From positions 1 to 54,192 of the forward strand of contig JASMTO010000075.1 of the NCBI GenBank assembly GCA_041694215.1: a stretch of DNA of 54,192 bases. Reading direction: 5' to 3'. The translations under genes were made by a program, and so were the position numbers. The stretch is from Flexistipes sp041694215 (GTDB lineage Bacteria; Chrysiogenota; Deferribacteres; Deferribacterales; Flexistipitaceae). The notes under the pieces were generated by a model. That model was not told the origin of the DNA and ran no database searches. It saw nothing but the letters and a program-made list of their open reading frames with translations. Below are positions 25,096 through 32,810 of the stretch, in pieces. Numbering within the stretch: the stretch's first letter is position 1; every line of letters begins with the position of its first letter.

Positions 25096-27435
25096 ATGAA
25101 TAATGAAAACAAAGTTATTTTAAACGGTATTGAAAACGACAAAAGGATTTCCACACAGGAACTGCTTAAACAATTATACGAAAAGCTAGAACGTGGATGC
25201 TGCAACTTTGAAGTAAACGCTTTAGGCCAGCACAATATCGGAGGTCCATTGTGGAGCCGTGACGGCAAAAAATTGACATTTTATGTAAAAAATCCCGGTC
25301 AAAGGGTGGGCTCCATGGGGATGCAGAATACCACCATAGTCGTGGAGGGTTCTGCCCCCGCGGATGTTGGCTGGCTTAATGCTGGCGCAGAAATAATCGT
25401 CAAAGGTGATGGAGGGGACACAACAGCCCATTGTGCTGCTACAGGCAATATTTATGTTGGAGGGCGCACCGGGACACGATCCGGGGCACTTATGAAGTAT
25501 GATCCGAAATTTCCCGCCCCCCAGTTCTGGGTGTTAAAGAATACAGGTTCTTTCAGTTTTGAATTTATGAGCGGCGGAATCGCCGTAGTCTGCGGCTCAG
25601 GGTGTGAAAGTGTAGAATCTGTCCTTGGATATAGAAGCTGCGTAGGAATGGTTGGGGGCACAATTTATGTGAGAGGAAATGTTAAAGACATTTCAGACGA
25701 TGTCTGGCTTATGGATCTGGATGAAAATGATAAAATATTTCTAAAAGAAGGGATCCCAGTTTTTTTGTCAAAAATTGAAAGAGAAGACAAAGAAAAAGAT
25801 CTTCTCGATTTCTCCAATTGGAAGAAAATTGTAGCCAAAACATATGAGGAAAGGATAACAAAACAATACACGCCCATTGCAGATTTTAGAAATTCCGTAT
25901 GGATTAAAGGTGGCATTTTTGGCGATATGATTGAAGATGACTTTAAAGTGGCAGGCTTTGTGGAAAAGGGAGAACTTAGGCTCAAAAAACCCAATTGGAA
26001 CAGTGGAGCATACAGCTCCCCATGTGAATACAACTGCCCCATATCCATACCCACGCAAAAAAGGGTTGCCCTGCTAAGACAGTCAAAAGTTGAGGAAGCA
26101 TTAAAATTAGTGATGGATTACAGTCCATTCCCTGCTTCAGTATGCGGACAGGTATGCCCTAACCTTTGCATGGAGGAATGTAACCGAAAATACGTTGATC
26201 TCCCACTGAGAATTGATGATCTCGGAATGTTAAGCAGGGATATACTCCCAGAGGGACCTCGCGTAGAAAGGAAAGAAAAAATTGCCATCATTGGAAGTGG
26301 TGCTGCCGGTTTGGCTTCTGCTTACCACTTAAGGAAATTCGGCTATCAAGTGGAAATTTTTGAAAAGGATACTGTAATAGGAGGAAAGCTAAAACAGGTG
26401 ATCCCTGAAGAGCGTCTAGACAGGGATATCCTGGAGAATGAAATCAAGAAAATTCTTGATATGGGGATTAAGGCACATACAGAATATACAGTGAATGAAG
26501 AAGTTTTTGAAACGCTTTCCAGAGATTTTAACGCTGTAGTTATTGCTGTTGGCGCGCATGAACCCATATTACTACCTGTAAAGGGAAACGAGCTAATGAT
26601 TAAAGGGCTTGATTTTCTCAAAAAAATCAATAGAGGGCAAAAAATAGATATCGGCAAAAGCGTTGTGGTGATTGGAGCAGGCAATGCAGGGATGGATGTA
26701 GTGATGGGTGCTTACAAAATGGGTGCTGAAAAGGTCACTGCAATTGATATACAAAAACCTGCAGCTTTTGACAAAGAGATCGAGCACGCCAAATCACTCG
26801 GTGCGGAAATCCGCTGGCCGGCCTTCACGAAGGAAGTGGCTAAAGAGGGGGTATATCTGAAAAATGGTGAATTCATTGAGGCTGATAGTGTCATTGTATC
26901 TATTGGGGATAGACCTAATCTGTCTTTTCTGCCGGACAGATACAAGGATGAAAACGGCAAGCTTTTAATTAATGATTACTTCCAGCTGGTGAGCAAAGAA
27001 AACGTATTTGTTGCAGGTGATGCCATCAAATTAGGCCTTTTTACAAATGCATTGGGAGACGGCAGAAAAGTAGCTATCAATATAGATAATATGATTAACG
27101 TTAAACCGCTGGACAGTTTTGAAAATGCCCCGATGATCCCTCAGGATAAGGTAAAAAATGAATTCTACCATCCAATGAGTCCGCAGGCTGTCAAAGACAG
27201 AGAAGCAGAGTTAGAAGTGGACAGATGCCTTAGCTGCGGATACTGCAGAGATTGCAGCTTTTGCATGGAAATATGTCCCGAACAGGCCATCAGCAGAATC
27301 GAATCAAACAATGATTTTGGCTTTGAATATATAAGTGATTCTGAAAAATGTATCGGCTGCGGCATTTGTGCAGGTGTCTGCCCATGCGGAATATGGGAAA
27401 TGACAGATAGTCTTGAAAAATATATAGAAAGCTGA
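25096..27435 (+). CDS. Split glutamate synthase GXGXG subunit fused to GltD-like oxidoreductase
   Basis: About 779 residues from ATG at 25096 (MNNENKV), favoured by AAAGGTG upstream; an earlier in-frame ATG at 25078 overlaps the previous gene by 7 bases. Residues ~1-250 are the GXGXG beta-helix (GDGGDTTAHCAATGNIYVGG). Then a GltD-type region with CEYNCPISIPTQKRV and CGQVCPNLCMEECNR, an FAD Rossmann motif IAIIGSGAAGLASAYHL and a second nucleotide motif VVVIGAGNAGMDVVMGAY. The end carries two 4Fe-4S motifs (CLSCGYCRDCSFCMEICPEQAI; CIGCGICAGVCPCGI). It is the electron-input subunit, probably NAD(P)H- or ferredoxin-linked. The fusion is the notable part. Confidence 0.9.
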   Translation: MNNENKVILNGIENDKRISTQELLKQLYEKLERGCCNFEVNALGQHNIGGPLWSRDGKKLTFYVKNPGQRVGSMGMQNTTIVVEGSAPADVGWLNAGAEIIVKGDGGDTTAHCAATGNIYVGGRTGTRSGALMKYDPKFPAPQFWVLKNTGSFSFEFMSGGIAVVCGSGCESVESVLGYRSCVGMVGGTIYVRGNVKDISDDVWLMDLDENDKIFLKEGIPVFLSKIEREDKEKDLLDFSNWKKIVAKTYEERITKQYTPIADFRNSVWIKGGIFGDMIEDDFKVAGFVEKGELRLKKPNWNSGAYSSPCEYNCPISIPTQKRVALLRQSKVEEALKLVMDYSPFPASVCGQVCPNLCMEECNRKYVDLPLRIDDLGMLSRDILPEGPRVERKEKIAIIGSGAAGLASAYHLRKFGYQVEIFEKDTVIGGKLKQVIPEERLDRDILENEIKKILDMGIKAHTEYTVNEEVFETLSRDFNAVVIAVGAHEPILLPVKGNELMIKGLDFLKKINRGQKIDIGKSVVVIGAGNAGMDVVMGAYKMGAEKVTAIDIQKPAAFDKEIEHAKSLGAEIRWPAFTKEVAKEGVYLKNGEFIEADSVIVSIGDRPNLSFLPDRYKDENGKLLINDYFQLVSKENVFVAGDAIKLGLFTNALGDGRKVAINIDNMINVKPLDSFENAPMIPQDKVKNEFYHPMSPQAVKDREAELEVDRCLSCGYCRDCSFCMEICPEQAISRIESNNDFGFEYISDSEKCIGCGICAGVCPCGIWEMTDSLEKYIES

Positions 27436-27487
27436 GTGGTTGATGGGTTTTGGGTTATGGGTGAGATTAGTGTTAAGTGTTACGTGT

Positions 27488-27505
27488 TAAGTACTAAGTG
27501 TTAAG
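27488..27505 (+). repeat. TAAGTACTAAGTGTTAAG repeat, copy 1
   Basis: An 18-bp repeat whose near-identical inverted copy (one mismatch) is at 30690-30707, on the other side of the ptsP-like gene. Surrounding bases (GTTAAGTGTTACGTG) are of the same low-complexity type. Confidence 0.7.
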
Positions 27506-27583
27506 AGGTAGAGAAACCTATTTTGCAGGCTCACACAAAATTATTTACAGGTCTTTACGTTTTACGTCTCACATTTTGGTCTT

Positions 27584-27639
27584 GGTGTTGGTGTGGGTGT
27601 TAGTGTTAGTGTTGGTGTTAGTGTTGGTGTTGGTGTTGG
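27584..27639 (+). repeat. Hexanucleotide array (GTGTTR)n, 5' flank of decayed S23 locus
   Basis: 56 bp of GTGTTG/GTGTTA units on the plus strand, followed directly by GGAGGAAAGGAAAAAGC-ATG, the same junction as at the intact S23 gene near 14.85 kb. Confidence 0.9.
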
Positions 27640-27654
27640 AGGAAAGGAAAAAGC

Positions 27655-27693
27655 ATGGATGAGATAAAAAGTGTTGAAGATTTGGATGTCTGA
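27655..27693 (+). pseudogene. 5' fragment of an S23-type gene
   Basis: ATG and 12 codons reading MDEIKSVEDLDV, then TGA. It differs from the first 12 residues of the gene at 14292-14846 at one codon (Ser for Thr), and the 17 bases before the ATG are identical. Beyond residue 12 the sequence changes abruptly, so the rest of the gene was lost or replaced. Confidence 0.8.
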
Positions 27694-27753
27694 ATAAGTA
27701 GGTAAAGGTTAAGGTAGAGGTTGAGGCAGAGGGAAAGGATGATGTATGTATAA

Positions 27754-28070
27754 AATTTTAAAGAAATGCCGATTTGGCAGGAAGCTATGGATATTGCTGA
27801 AAAGATCTTTCATATTACTGATAATTTACCTAAAAAAGAAGACTATGGTTTTACTTCACAAATTAGAAGATCTGGACTCAGTATCTCACCAAATACTTGC
27901 CCTGTTAAATCCAGCTTTGCTGGGCTAATGAGCAACATTTAACAGGGTAAAAGGCTTATGGTAGAAATCATACATTAGATAAAGTTAACTTTTATTATTT
28001 TGCGAGAGGCTCAGTGACAGAAACTCAAAGCCATTTGGAATATGGAAAAAGAGTAAAATATTTTGCATGA
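27754..28070 (+). pseudogene. Second, different S23-like gene, broken by a palindrome insertion
   Basis: Reading NFKEMPIWQEAMDIAEKI, then KEDYGFTSQIRRSGLSIS in one frame, and GRNHTLDKVNFYYFARGSVT then ETQSHLEYGKR in another frame ending TGA at 28068-28070. Together these match the two halves of an S23 four-helix bundle (WQKAMDL, YGLTSQIRRA, EGxGR, ARGSLAELETQL). The junction is the palindrome at 27900-27947, which shifts the frame. The upstream ATG at 27746 is also out of frame, so at least two lesions are present. Confidence 0.75.
27900..27947 (+). repeat. About 50-bp two-hairpin palindrome (copy B), inserted in the S23-like pseudogene
   Basis: Outer arms CCCTGTTAAAT / ATTTAACAGGG are perfect inverted repeats. 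Inside, CCAGC-TTT-GCTGG forms one hairpin and GCT-AATG-AGC a short second one. The plan (outer stem, two inner hairpins) matches copies at 14353-14403 and 28311-28362 although inner stem sequences differ. Confidence 0.85.
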
Positions 28071-28220
28071 TCTTTTACTTCTACCTTAACGTGGCTAATG
28101 AAATATGTTAAATCTACTTATAACCAAGAGTAAGACTTGCCCCTTGCACCTTGCTCCCCAGCCCTGCAAACTATTATATAAGGAATCCAAAATGAACTCA
28201 ACCTTAGCCTTAGCAATATA

Positions 28221-28250
28221 CGGGTTAACAAAATCTCTGTCACGAAAAAT
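28221..28250 (+). pseudogene. 3' fragment of an S23-type gene
   Basis: The reading GLTKSLSRKI just before the hexamer array repeats the end of the intact S23 protein (GVTKSLSRKI) near 14.5 kb, and the nucleotide match continues into both the array and the palindrome after it. The preceding ~130 bases do not resemble S23, so only the tail remains. Confidence 0.7.
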
Positions 28251-28291
28251 CACCAACACCAGCACTAACACCAGCACCAGCACCAACACAG
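28251..28291 (+). repeat. Hexanucleotide array (AACACY)n, 3' flank of decayed S23 locus
   Basis: CAACAC/CAGCAC/TAACAC units on the plus strand, inverted relative to the array at 27584-27639. It is followed by ACAGTATTTTTCACACTTC, as at the intact locus in opposite orientation. Confidence 0.9.
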
Positions 28292-28310
28292 TATTTTTCA
28301 CACTTCACAT

Positions 28311-28362
28311 CCCGTTAAACCCGCCCTTTCGGGCTAACTGCCTACGGCAGTGTTTAACAGGG
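28311..28362 (+). repeat. About 50-bp two-hairpin palindrome (copy C)
   Basis: CCCGTTAAAC...GTTTAACAGGG with inner hairpins GCCC-TTTC-GGGC and CTGCC-TAC-GGCAG separated by TAA. It differs from copy A (14353-14403) at few positions and is followed by GCAAGTCTCACATCTTACG, as there. Confidence 0.9.
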
Positions 28363-28413
28363 CAAGTCTCACATCTTACGTCTTACGTGTCACGCCTTGA
28401 ACGTTGATGTTGC

Positions 28414-30537
28414 TTAATTTTCTTGTTTGCATCTATCAGTAATAAGTTCAGAGGCTTTGCTCATAAGGTAGGGGTTGAGACTGAATTTGGAATATCCCAT
28501 TTCTATAAGTCTGTACAAAATTTCTTTCTCATGGGCAATCTCTCCACAAATTTCAATATCTTTGCCCGTTTGGGCAAGTTCGTTGTAAAGAAATTTCATG
28601 AAGTTCATAAAACATTTTGACAATATGTCATAATTACTGAAAATCTGTATATTGTTTCTATCTGCAGCAAAAAAATACTGAAACAGATCGTTGGTACCAA
28701 TGCTATAAAAATCCACCTCTTTGTCTAACTCCTCCAGTGCAAAAACTATTGAAGGGATCTCAATCATAACCCCCACCGGTGGCATATTTATCCCAATGTT
28801 TTCAGCCTTTTTTCTGATAATATCCTTTATCTCATAGAATTCTTCAGGTTTTGCCACAAAAGGGACAAGCAGCTTCACCCTTGGATCATTCACCCCCAGC
28901 AAAGCTTCCAACTGAGTTTCCAGCAAGCTCTTATTTTTTATAAGAAACCTCGCACCCCGCAGCCCCATAGCAGGGTTTGGCTCTTTGGCGGAATATTTTT
29001 CCATTTTGTCTGCACCTATATCCAGAAGGCGAAATGTTACAGGTCCGTTTGTATACTTACTCAGTATGGCTTGATATATGTTTTTTTGGGCATCCACATT
29101 AAAATTTTCTTCACCTTCAGCAAGGTAAAAGATTTCTGTCCTGACTAGTCCTATATCAAAAGCACCTAAATCCTGGGCTTTATCGGCGTCAAGAATACTT
29201 GCAACATTTGCCCCCAAATATACCTTGCGCCCCATATGGCAAAAAATTTCCCTAGGGAGCTTTTCGATAGTAACACCTGATATTTGCAACTGTGACTGCA
29301 TAGATAAATATTTATTTTTGTTATCCTCTGAAGGATTTATGATTATTTTGCCTTCATACCCATCGATTATCAGCTCCTTAGCATATTCTGTTACGTCAAT
29401 AACATGCTCAATACCACTTACTGCAGGAATTCCCATCCCTTTTGCAACAAGAGCCATATGTGACGTCTGCCCGTCATTCTCGGTAACAATGCCCTTCACC
29501 TTTGAAAGATCAAGGGAAGCTGTATCCCCTGGTCCCAATTGGTTTGAAACGATTATACTCTCCTTCTCAAGTGAAATATGGCGTTCAATTACCCCTAGAT
29601 TTTTCAGTAACCTGTTGCAAACATCTTCTATATCGGCAGCCCTTTCTTTCAGGTAAGGATCATCGATTTTCTTAAAACGTTCTATAAATTTATCCGAAAC
29701 ATGTCTGATACTGTAAGCTGCTGACCGCCCCAAATTCAGAACATGATGAAAAATATCATCCCGGAATGAACCGTCAGATAAAATCATTAGGTGTGTATGG
29801 AAAATTTCTCTGTCTATTCTAAGATTTCCGGAATCGATTTTATTAATAACAGCCATTATTTCGCTTTTTGTTTTGTCAAAGGAATATGTTAATCTCTCTT
29901 CTTCTTTTTTAACATCCTTAACTTTACTGTCATCATCAAGAAAATGATAAACCATATGAACAGGTTTGCCGATGGAAATACCTTCGGAAATAGGTATACC
30001 GTCCAACACCATCTCTTCATTGTAATGCTGAGGCCTGGTTATATTGCTGGTCAGCATAATATGGTTTTTAAGAAAGCCTGAAATCATATTCCCTATAGTC
30101 TCAAGGAGCATTCTTAAAACATTCGAATTTTCAGGATTATCAATAAACTGAAAAACCAGCACCCCAAACGTTTCATCCTGCTTTTTTAAAGGGATCCCTA
30201 TGAAAGTATTAAACGGTTCTTCACCAATACCCGGAAAATATTTAAATTTGGGATGTTTTGTGGCATTAGCAATAAACTGATAGTCCCCTGAGGAAAAAGT
30301 TATTCCTGTCAGCCCCTCCTCAGGCAACATGGATACATTGCCCACTGATGCCTGGTTCAAACCGTAAGTAGCTTTGAGTACAAGCATTTCTTTGTTTTCA
30401 TCGTAAATATATATTGAACATACTTCAGATGATAAATACCTTGCCAATGAGTGGGTAAGCTCGTTAAGTACATGTTTACTGCTTCCGAAATTTAAAAGTA
30501 GATTAGTAATATCCGATAAAAATTTTAAATCTTTCAT
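28414..30537 (-). CDS. ptsP: PtsP-like phosphoenolpyruvate-protein phosphotransferase with N-terminal GAF domain
   Basis: 707 residues. The GAF domain occupies ~1-160 (VCSIYIYDENKEMLVLKATYGL; GEEPFNTFIGIPL). Then the enzyme I plan: GIPISEGISIGKPV, a phosphohistidine segment VTENDGQTSHMALVAKGMGIPAV, the PEP-binding barrel with GLVRTEIFYL and RLLDIGADK, and ICGEIAHE near the C-terminus (catalytic Cys). Family members feed nitrogen-linked or regulatory PTS chains (HPr-like NPr partners). No HPr or EIIA is in the window. It stands alone, between repeats on its downstream side and the divergent hyp genes upstream. Confidence 0.92.
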   Translation of the reverse strand: MKDLKFLSDITNLLLNFGSSKHVLNELTHSLARYLSSEVCSIYIYDENKEMLVLKATYGLNQASVGNVSMLPEEGLTGITFSSGDYQFIANATKHPKFKYFPGIGEEPFNTFIGIPLKKQDETFGVLVFQFIDNPENSNVLRMLLETIGNMISGFLKNHIMLTSNITRPQHYNEEMVLDGIPISEGISIGKPVHMVYHFLDDDSKVKDVKKEEERLTYSFDKTKSEIMAVINKIDSGNLRIDREIFHTHLMILSDGSFRDDIFHHVLNLGRSAAYSIRHVSDKFIERFKKIDDPYLKERAADIEDVCNRLLKNLGVIERHISLEKESIIVSNQLGPGDTASLDLSKVKGIVTENDGQTSHMALVAKGMGIPAVSGIEHVIDVTEYAKELIIDGYEGKIIINPSEDNKNKYLSMQSQLQISGVTIEKLPREIFCHMGRKVYLGANVASILDADKAQDLGAFDIGLVRTEIFYLAEGEENFNVDAQKNIYQAILSKYTNGPVTFRLLDIGADKMEKYSAKEPNPAMGLRGARFLIKNKSLLETQLEALLGVNDPRVKLLVPFVAKPEEFYEIKDIIRKKAENIGINMPPVGVMIEIPSIVFALEELDKEVDFYSIGTNDLFQYFFAADRNNIQIFSNYDILSKCFMNFMKFLYNELAQTGKDIEICGEIAHEKEILYRLIEMGYSKFSLNPYLMSKASELITDRCKQEN

Positions 30538-30689
30538 AAATTATATACTAATAGTTTTTCATAAAACTTAAAGTAAATTTTAAGAAATATAAAAATAAAA
30601 TTTTGTAAACATCAAAATCTTTTCGTATTTATATCCTTGGTTGGAAGAGGTAGTTGGAGGTAGTTGAAGTGTTAGGTTTTGGCTTTACA

Positions 30690-30707
30690 CTTAATACTTA
30701 GTACTTA
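30690..30707 (-). repeat. TAAGTACTAAGTRTTAAG repeat, copy 2 (inverted)
   Basis: CTTAATACTTAGTACTTA on the plus strand; with one mismatch it is the reverse complement of the repeat at 27488-27505. It lies in the ptsP-hypA divergent gap, beside a run of TAGTTGGAGGTAGTTG-type short direct repeats at about 30650-30670. Confidence 0.65.
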
Positions 30708-30771
30708 GCGCTCTCAACAATAAATCGGCATAGTTCTTAAAAAATGGGAGGGCGCCAAAAATAAATTTCGG

Positions 30772-30800
30772 TTGACTGTCTTTTGTTTCAAGAATAAATA
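30772..30800 (+). promoter_or_regulatory. Putative promoter of hypA (leaderless)
   Basis: TTGACT at 30772-30777, 17-base spacer, TAAATA at 30795-30800. The hypA ATG is only 9 bases past the -10 box and there is no Shine-Dalgarno sequence, so the transcript probably begins at or within a few bases of the start codon. Confidence 0.5.
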
Positions 30801-30809
30801 TATTATATT

Positions 30810-31151
30810 ATGCATGAAGCCGGTATTGCCCAAAATATTCTTGATATCGCTGTTGAAAACGCATCGAACAACAATGCCAAAGTTATAAACAAGATTTACG
30901 TAAAAATCGGAAAATTGGCAGCCATTGAGCATGATGCACTGCTATTTGCCTTTGATGCGCTAAAAGAGGATACAATTGCTGCAAATGCCCTACTGGAAAT
31001 TGAAGATATTCCCATAAAAGGCAGGTGTATGGAGTGCAAACATGAAGATATTTACGACGAAATGTTTTTCAGTTGCAAAAGGTGCGGATCATACAAAGTG
31101 GAATTGCTCACAGGTGAAGAACTGAATATTACTGAAATTGAGGTGGACTAA
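30810..31151 (+). CDS. hypA: Hydrogenase nickel incorporation protein HypA
   Basis: 113 residues beginning MHEAGIAQNILDIA; the His2 and Glu3 of the nickel site are present. The zinc site is two CxxC motifs, CMEC and CKRC. It delivers nickel to [NiFe]-hydrogenase large subunit with HypB, encoded next (TAATG overlap). No hydrogenase structural genes or hypCDEF are in the window. Confidence 0.95.
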   Translation: MHEAGIAQNILDIAVENASNNNAKVINKIYVKIGKLAAIEHDALLFAFDALKEDTIAANALLEIEDIPIKGRCMECKHEDIYDEMFFSCKRCGSYKVELLTGEELNITEIEVD

Positions 31152-31813
31152 TGGAAAAAATCAACATAGAAGAAAAAATACTTTCAAAAAATATAAAAAA
31201 AGCTGATGCATTAAGAGATTTATTTAAAAAAAAGCGTGTTTTTGTCATGAACCTTGTTTCCTCTCCCGGCAGCGGAAAAACCAGCATACTGGAATCCACT
31301 CTTATTGGAATAAAAAATAAATATAACATTGGTGTAATCGAAGGTGATTTACAAACAGAAAATGATGCTAAACGCATTCGTAAAACAGGTATTGATGCAA
31401 TTCAGATTAACACTGGCGGAGCGTGTCACCTGGAAGCTGGAGGTATAGAAAAAGCTCTGGTAAATTTTGATTTGGACAAGCTTGATTTACTTGTAATCGA
31501 AAATGTCGGCAATCTTGTTTGTCCGGCTAGCTTTGACTTGGGAGAGGATTGCAAGGTCGTGGTGGTAAGTACACCTGAAGGGGAGGATAAGCCCGCAAAA
31601 TATCCATCAATGATACGTGTTGCCTCTGCCATGATAATAAACAAAATTGATCTACTCGCTTATCTGGATTTTGACATTAATAAATGTATCGATTTTGCTA
31701 AAGGGATAAACCCTGATCTGGACTTTTTCAATGTTTCATGTAAAACAGGCGAAGGCATCAGCACTTGGACAAACTGGCTCACAAAACAAATTAATGACAA
31801 AAAGAGTCTGTAG
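31151..31813 (+). CDS. hypB: Hydrogenase nickel incorporation GTPase HypB
   Basis: 220 residues. The P-loop is SSPGSGKTSI, followed by EGDLQTENDAKRI and TGGACHLEAG (the metal-binding C and H), and NKIDL (guanine specificity). The N-terminal CxxCGC and His-rich regions of larger HypB proteins are missing, as in many short HypB. It supplies energy for nickel transfer and works with HypA. Confidence 0.95.
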   Translation: MEKINIEEKILSKNIKKADALRDLFKKKRVFVMNLVSSPGSGKTSILESTLIGIKNKYNIGVIEGDLQTENDAKRIRKTGIDAIQINTGGACHLEAGGIEKALVNFDLDKLDLLVIENVGNLVCPASFDLGEDCKVVVVSTPEGEDKPAKYPSMIRVASAMIINKIDLLAYLDFDINKCIDFAKGINPDLDFFNVSCKTGEGISTWTNWLTKQINDKKSL

Positions 31814-31815
31814 CA

Positions 31816-32364
31816 ATGAGAAGAGCCGGCATAGATGAAGTGGGGAGAGGTTGCCTAGCCGGTCCTGTGGTTGCTTGTGCTGTAGTATTGCCTGAAGATT
31901 TTGCTGATGAGAGGATTATTGACTCAAAAAAACTATCAGCAAAAAAACGAAATATTCTTGCAAAGTTGATCAAGGAAAATGCACTTTCCTACGGAATGGG
32001 GGTTGTCTGTAGCGAAATAATAGACAGGATTAATATCCTCAGAAGCACAAAACAGGCAATGCATATGGCATTAAATGCTTTGCAGTGTTCTTTTGATGAA
32101 GTAGTCACAGATGCAGTTGCACTAAACAACATTGAAGTTAAGCATATCCATCCTTCCAAAGCCGAAGATAAATATATAGAAGTGGCTGCTGCTTCTATTT
32201 TAGCAAAGGTATATCGGGACAGCATGATGGAAAATTTTCATTATCGATACGAAGTTTACAATTGGTTTTCGAACAAAGGTTACGGGACAAAAGATCATAT
32301 ATCAGCTATTAAAAAATATGGAATTACTCCTATTCACAGGAGAAGCTTTCTAAAAAATGTTTAA
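31816..32364 (+). CDS. rnhB: Ribonuclease HII
   Basis: 182 residues with the type 2 RNase H signature RRAGIDEVGRGCLAGPVV (first two acidic residues), ILDSKKLSAKKR-like segment (IIDSKKLSAKKRN), and AAASILAKVYRDSMM. It removes RNA from RNA-DNA hybrids, including single misincorporated ribonucleotides. It follows hypB after two bases and overlaps the yraN start by 8 bases. Confidence 0.96.
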   Translation: MRRAGIDEVGRGCLAGPVVACAVVLPEDFADERIIDSKKLSAKKRNILAKLIKENALSYGMGVVCSEIIDRINILRSTKQAMHMALNALQCSFDEVVTDAVALNNIEVKHIHPSKAEDKYIEVAAASILAKVYRDSMMENFHYRYEVYNWFSNKGYGTKDHISAIKKYGITPIHRRSFLKNV

Positions 32365-32701
32365 GCGCAAAAAAGGAATTGTGGGAGAACAAAAAGCCGC
32401 ATCTTTTTTAAAAAAACAGGGATATCAGATAATAGAGAAAAATTACAGAACCCCTTTCGGTGAAATAGATATTATAGCTTGGCACAATAACACGTTGGTT
32501 TTTATCGAAGTAAAAAACAGGAGTAGCCAGCAGTTCGGTACAGGTGCGGAAGCGGTGGATAAGAGAAAACAGCTTAAAATTATAAAATCAGCTCAGTCAT
32601 ATATTAAAAAATTTTATCATCATGAACAGAGATGCCGTTTTGATGTGATATCCATAGATTCTGGAAAGGTATCCCATATAGAAAATGCCTTTACCCTTTA
32701 A
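32357..32701 (+). CDS. yraN: YraN family (UPF0102) nuclease-fold protein
   Basis: 114 residues. KGIVGEQKAASFLKKQGYQIIEKNYRTPFGEIDIIA then LVFIEVKNRSSQQFGTGAEAVDKRKQLKI; the E-x-D...EVK pattern is the restriction-endonuclease-like core. Family function is uncertain. The pairing rnhB-yraN is common in bacteria, supporting both calls. Confidence 0.92.
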   Translation: MFKRKKGIVGEQKAASFLKKQGYQIIEKNYRTPFGEIDIIAWHNNTLVFIEVKNRSSQQFGTGAEAVDKRKQLKIIKSAQSYIKKFYHHEQRCRFDVISIDSGKVSHIENAFTL

Positions 32702-32810
32702 TTTTAAATTTAACCTTGTTGTTTTCTTTTAATGTTTTTTCCAAACTAATATCCCGAGACTTTTGTATAACCTCTGTGCAAAGCTTTCTTAACGCAGGTC
32801 CCCTTTTATT

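Larger units (their letters stand above)
27436..28413. other. Repeat-rich intergenic graveyard with decayed S23 loci
   Basis: A 978-bp stretch between the glutamate synthase operon and ptsP. It holds a TAAGTACTAAGTGTTAAG repeat, a hexamer array, a short 5' remnant of an S23 gene, a more complete but broken second S23-like gene interrupted by a palindrome, an S23 3' remnant, another hexamer array and a palindrome. Details are given in the individual entries. No functional gene is called. Confidence 0.85.

Noticed and set aside
27746..27928. 60-residue plus-strand ORF overlapping the second S23 pseudogene.
   Set aside because: It reads in the wrong frame relative to the S23 match (NFKEMPIWQEAM) and runs into the palindrome, so it is a frameshift artefact.
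28105..28407. 100-residue plus-strand ORF containing a Thr/Ser-rich run.
   Set aside because: It is made of the S23 tail remnant, hexamer array and palindrome; no independent gene signal.
27436..28413. tRNA or other RNA gene in the repeat region.
   Set aside because: The palindromes have a multi-branch fold, but no tRNA T-loop GTTCRANNC or acceptor stem; treated as repeats.
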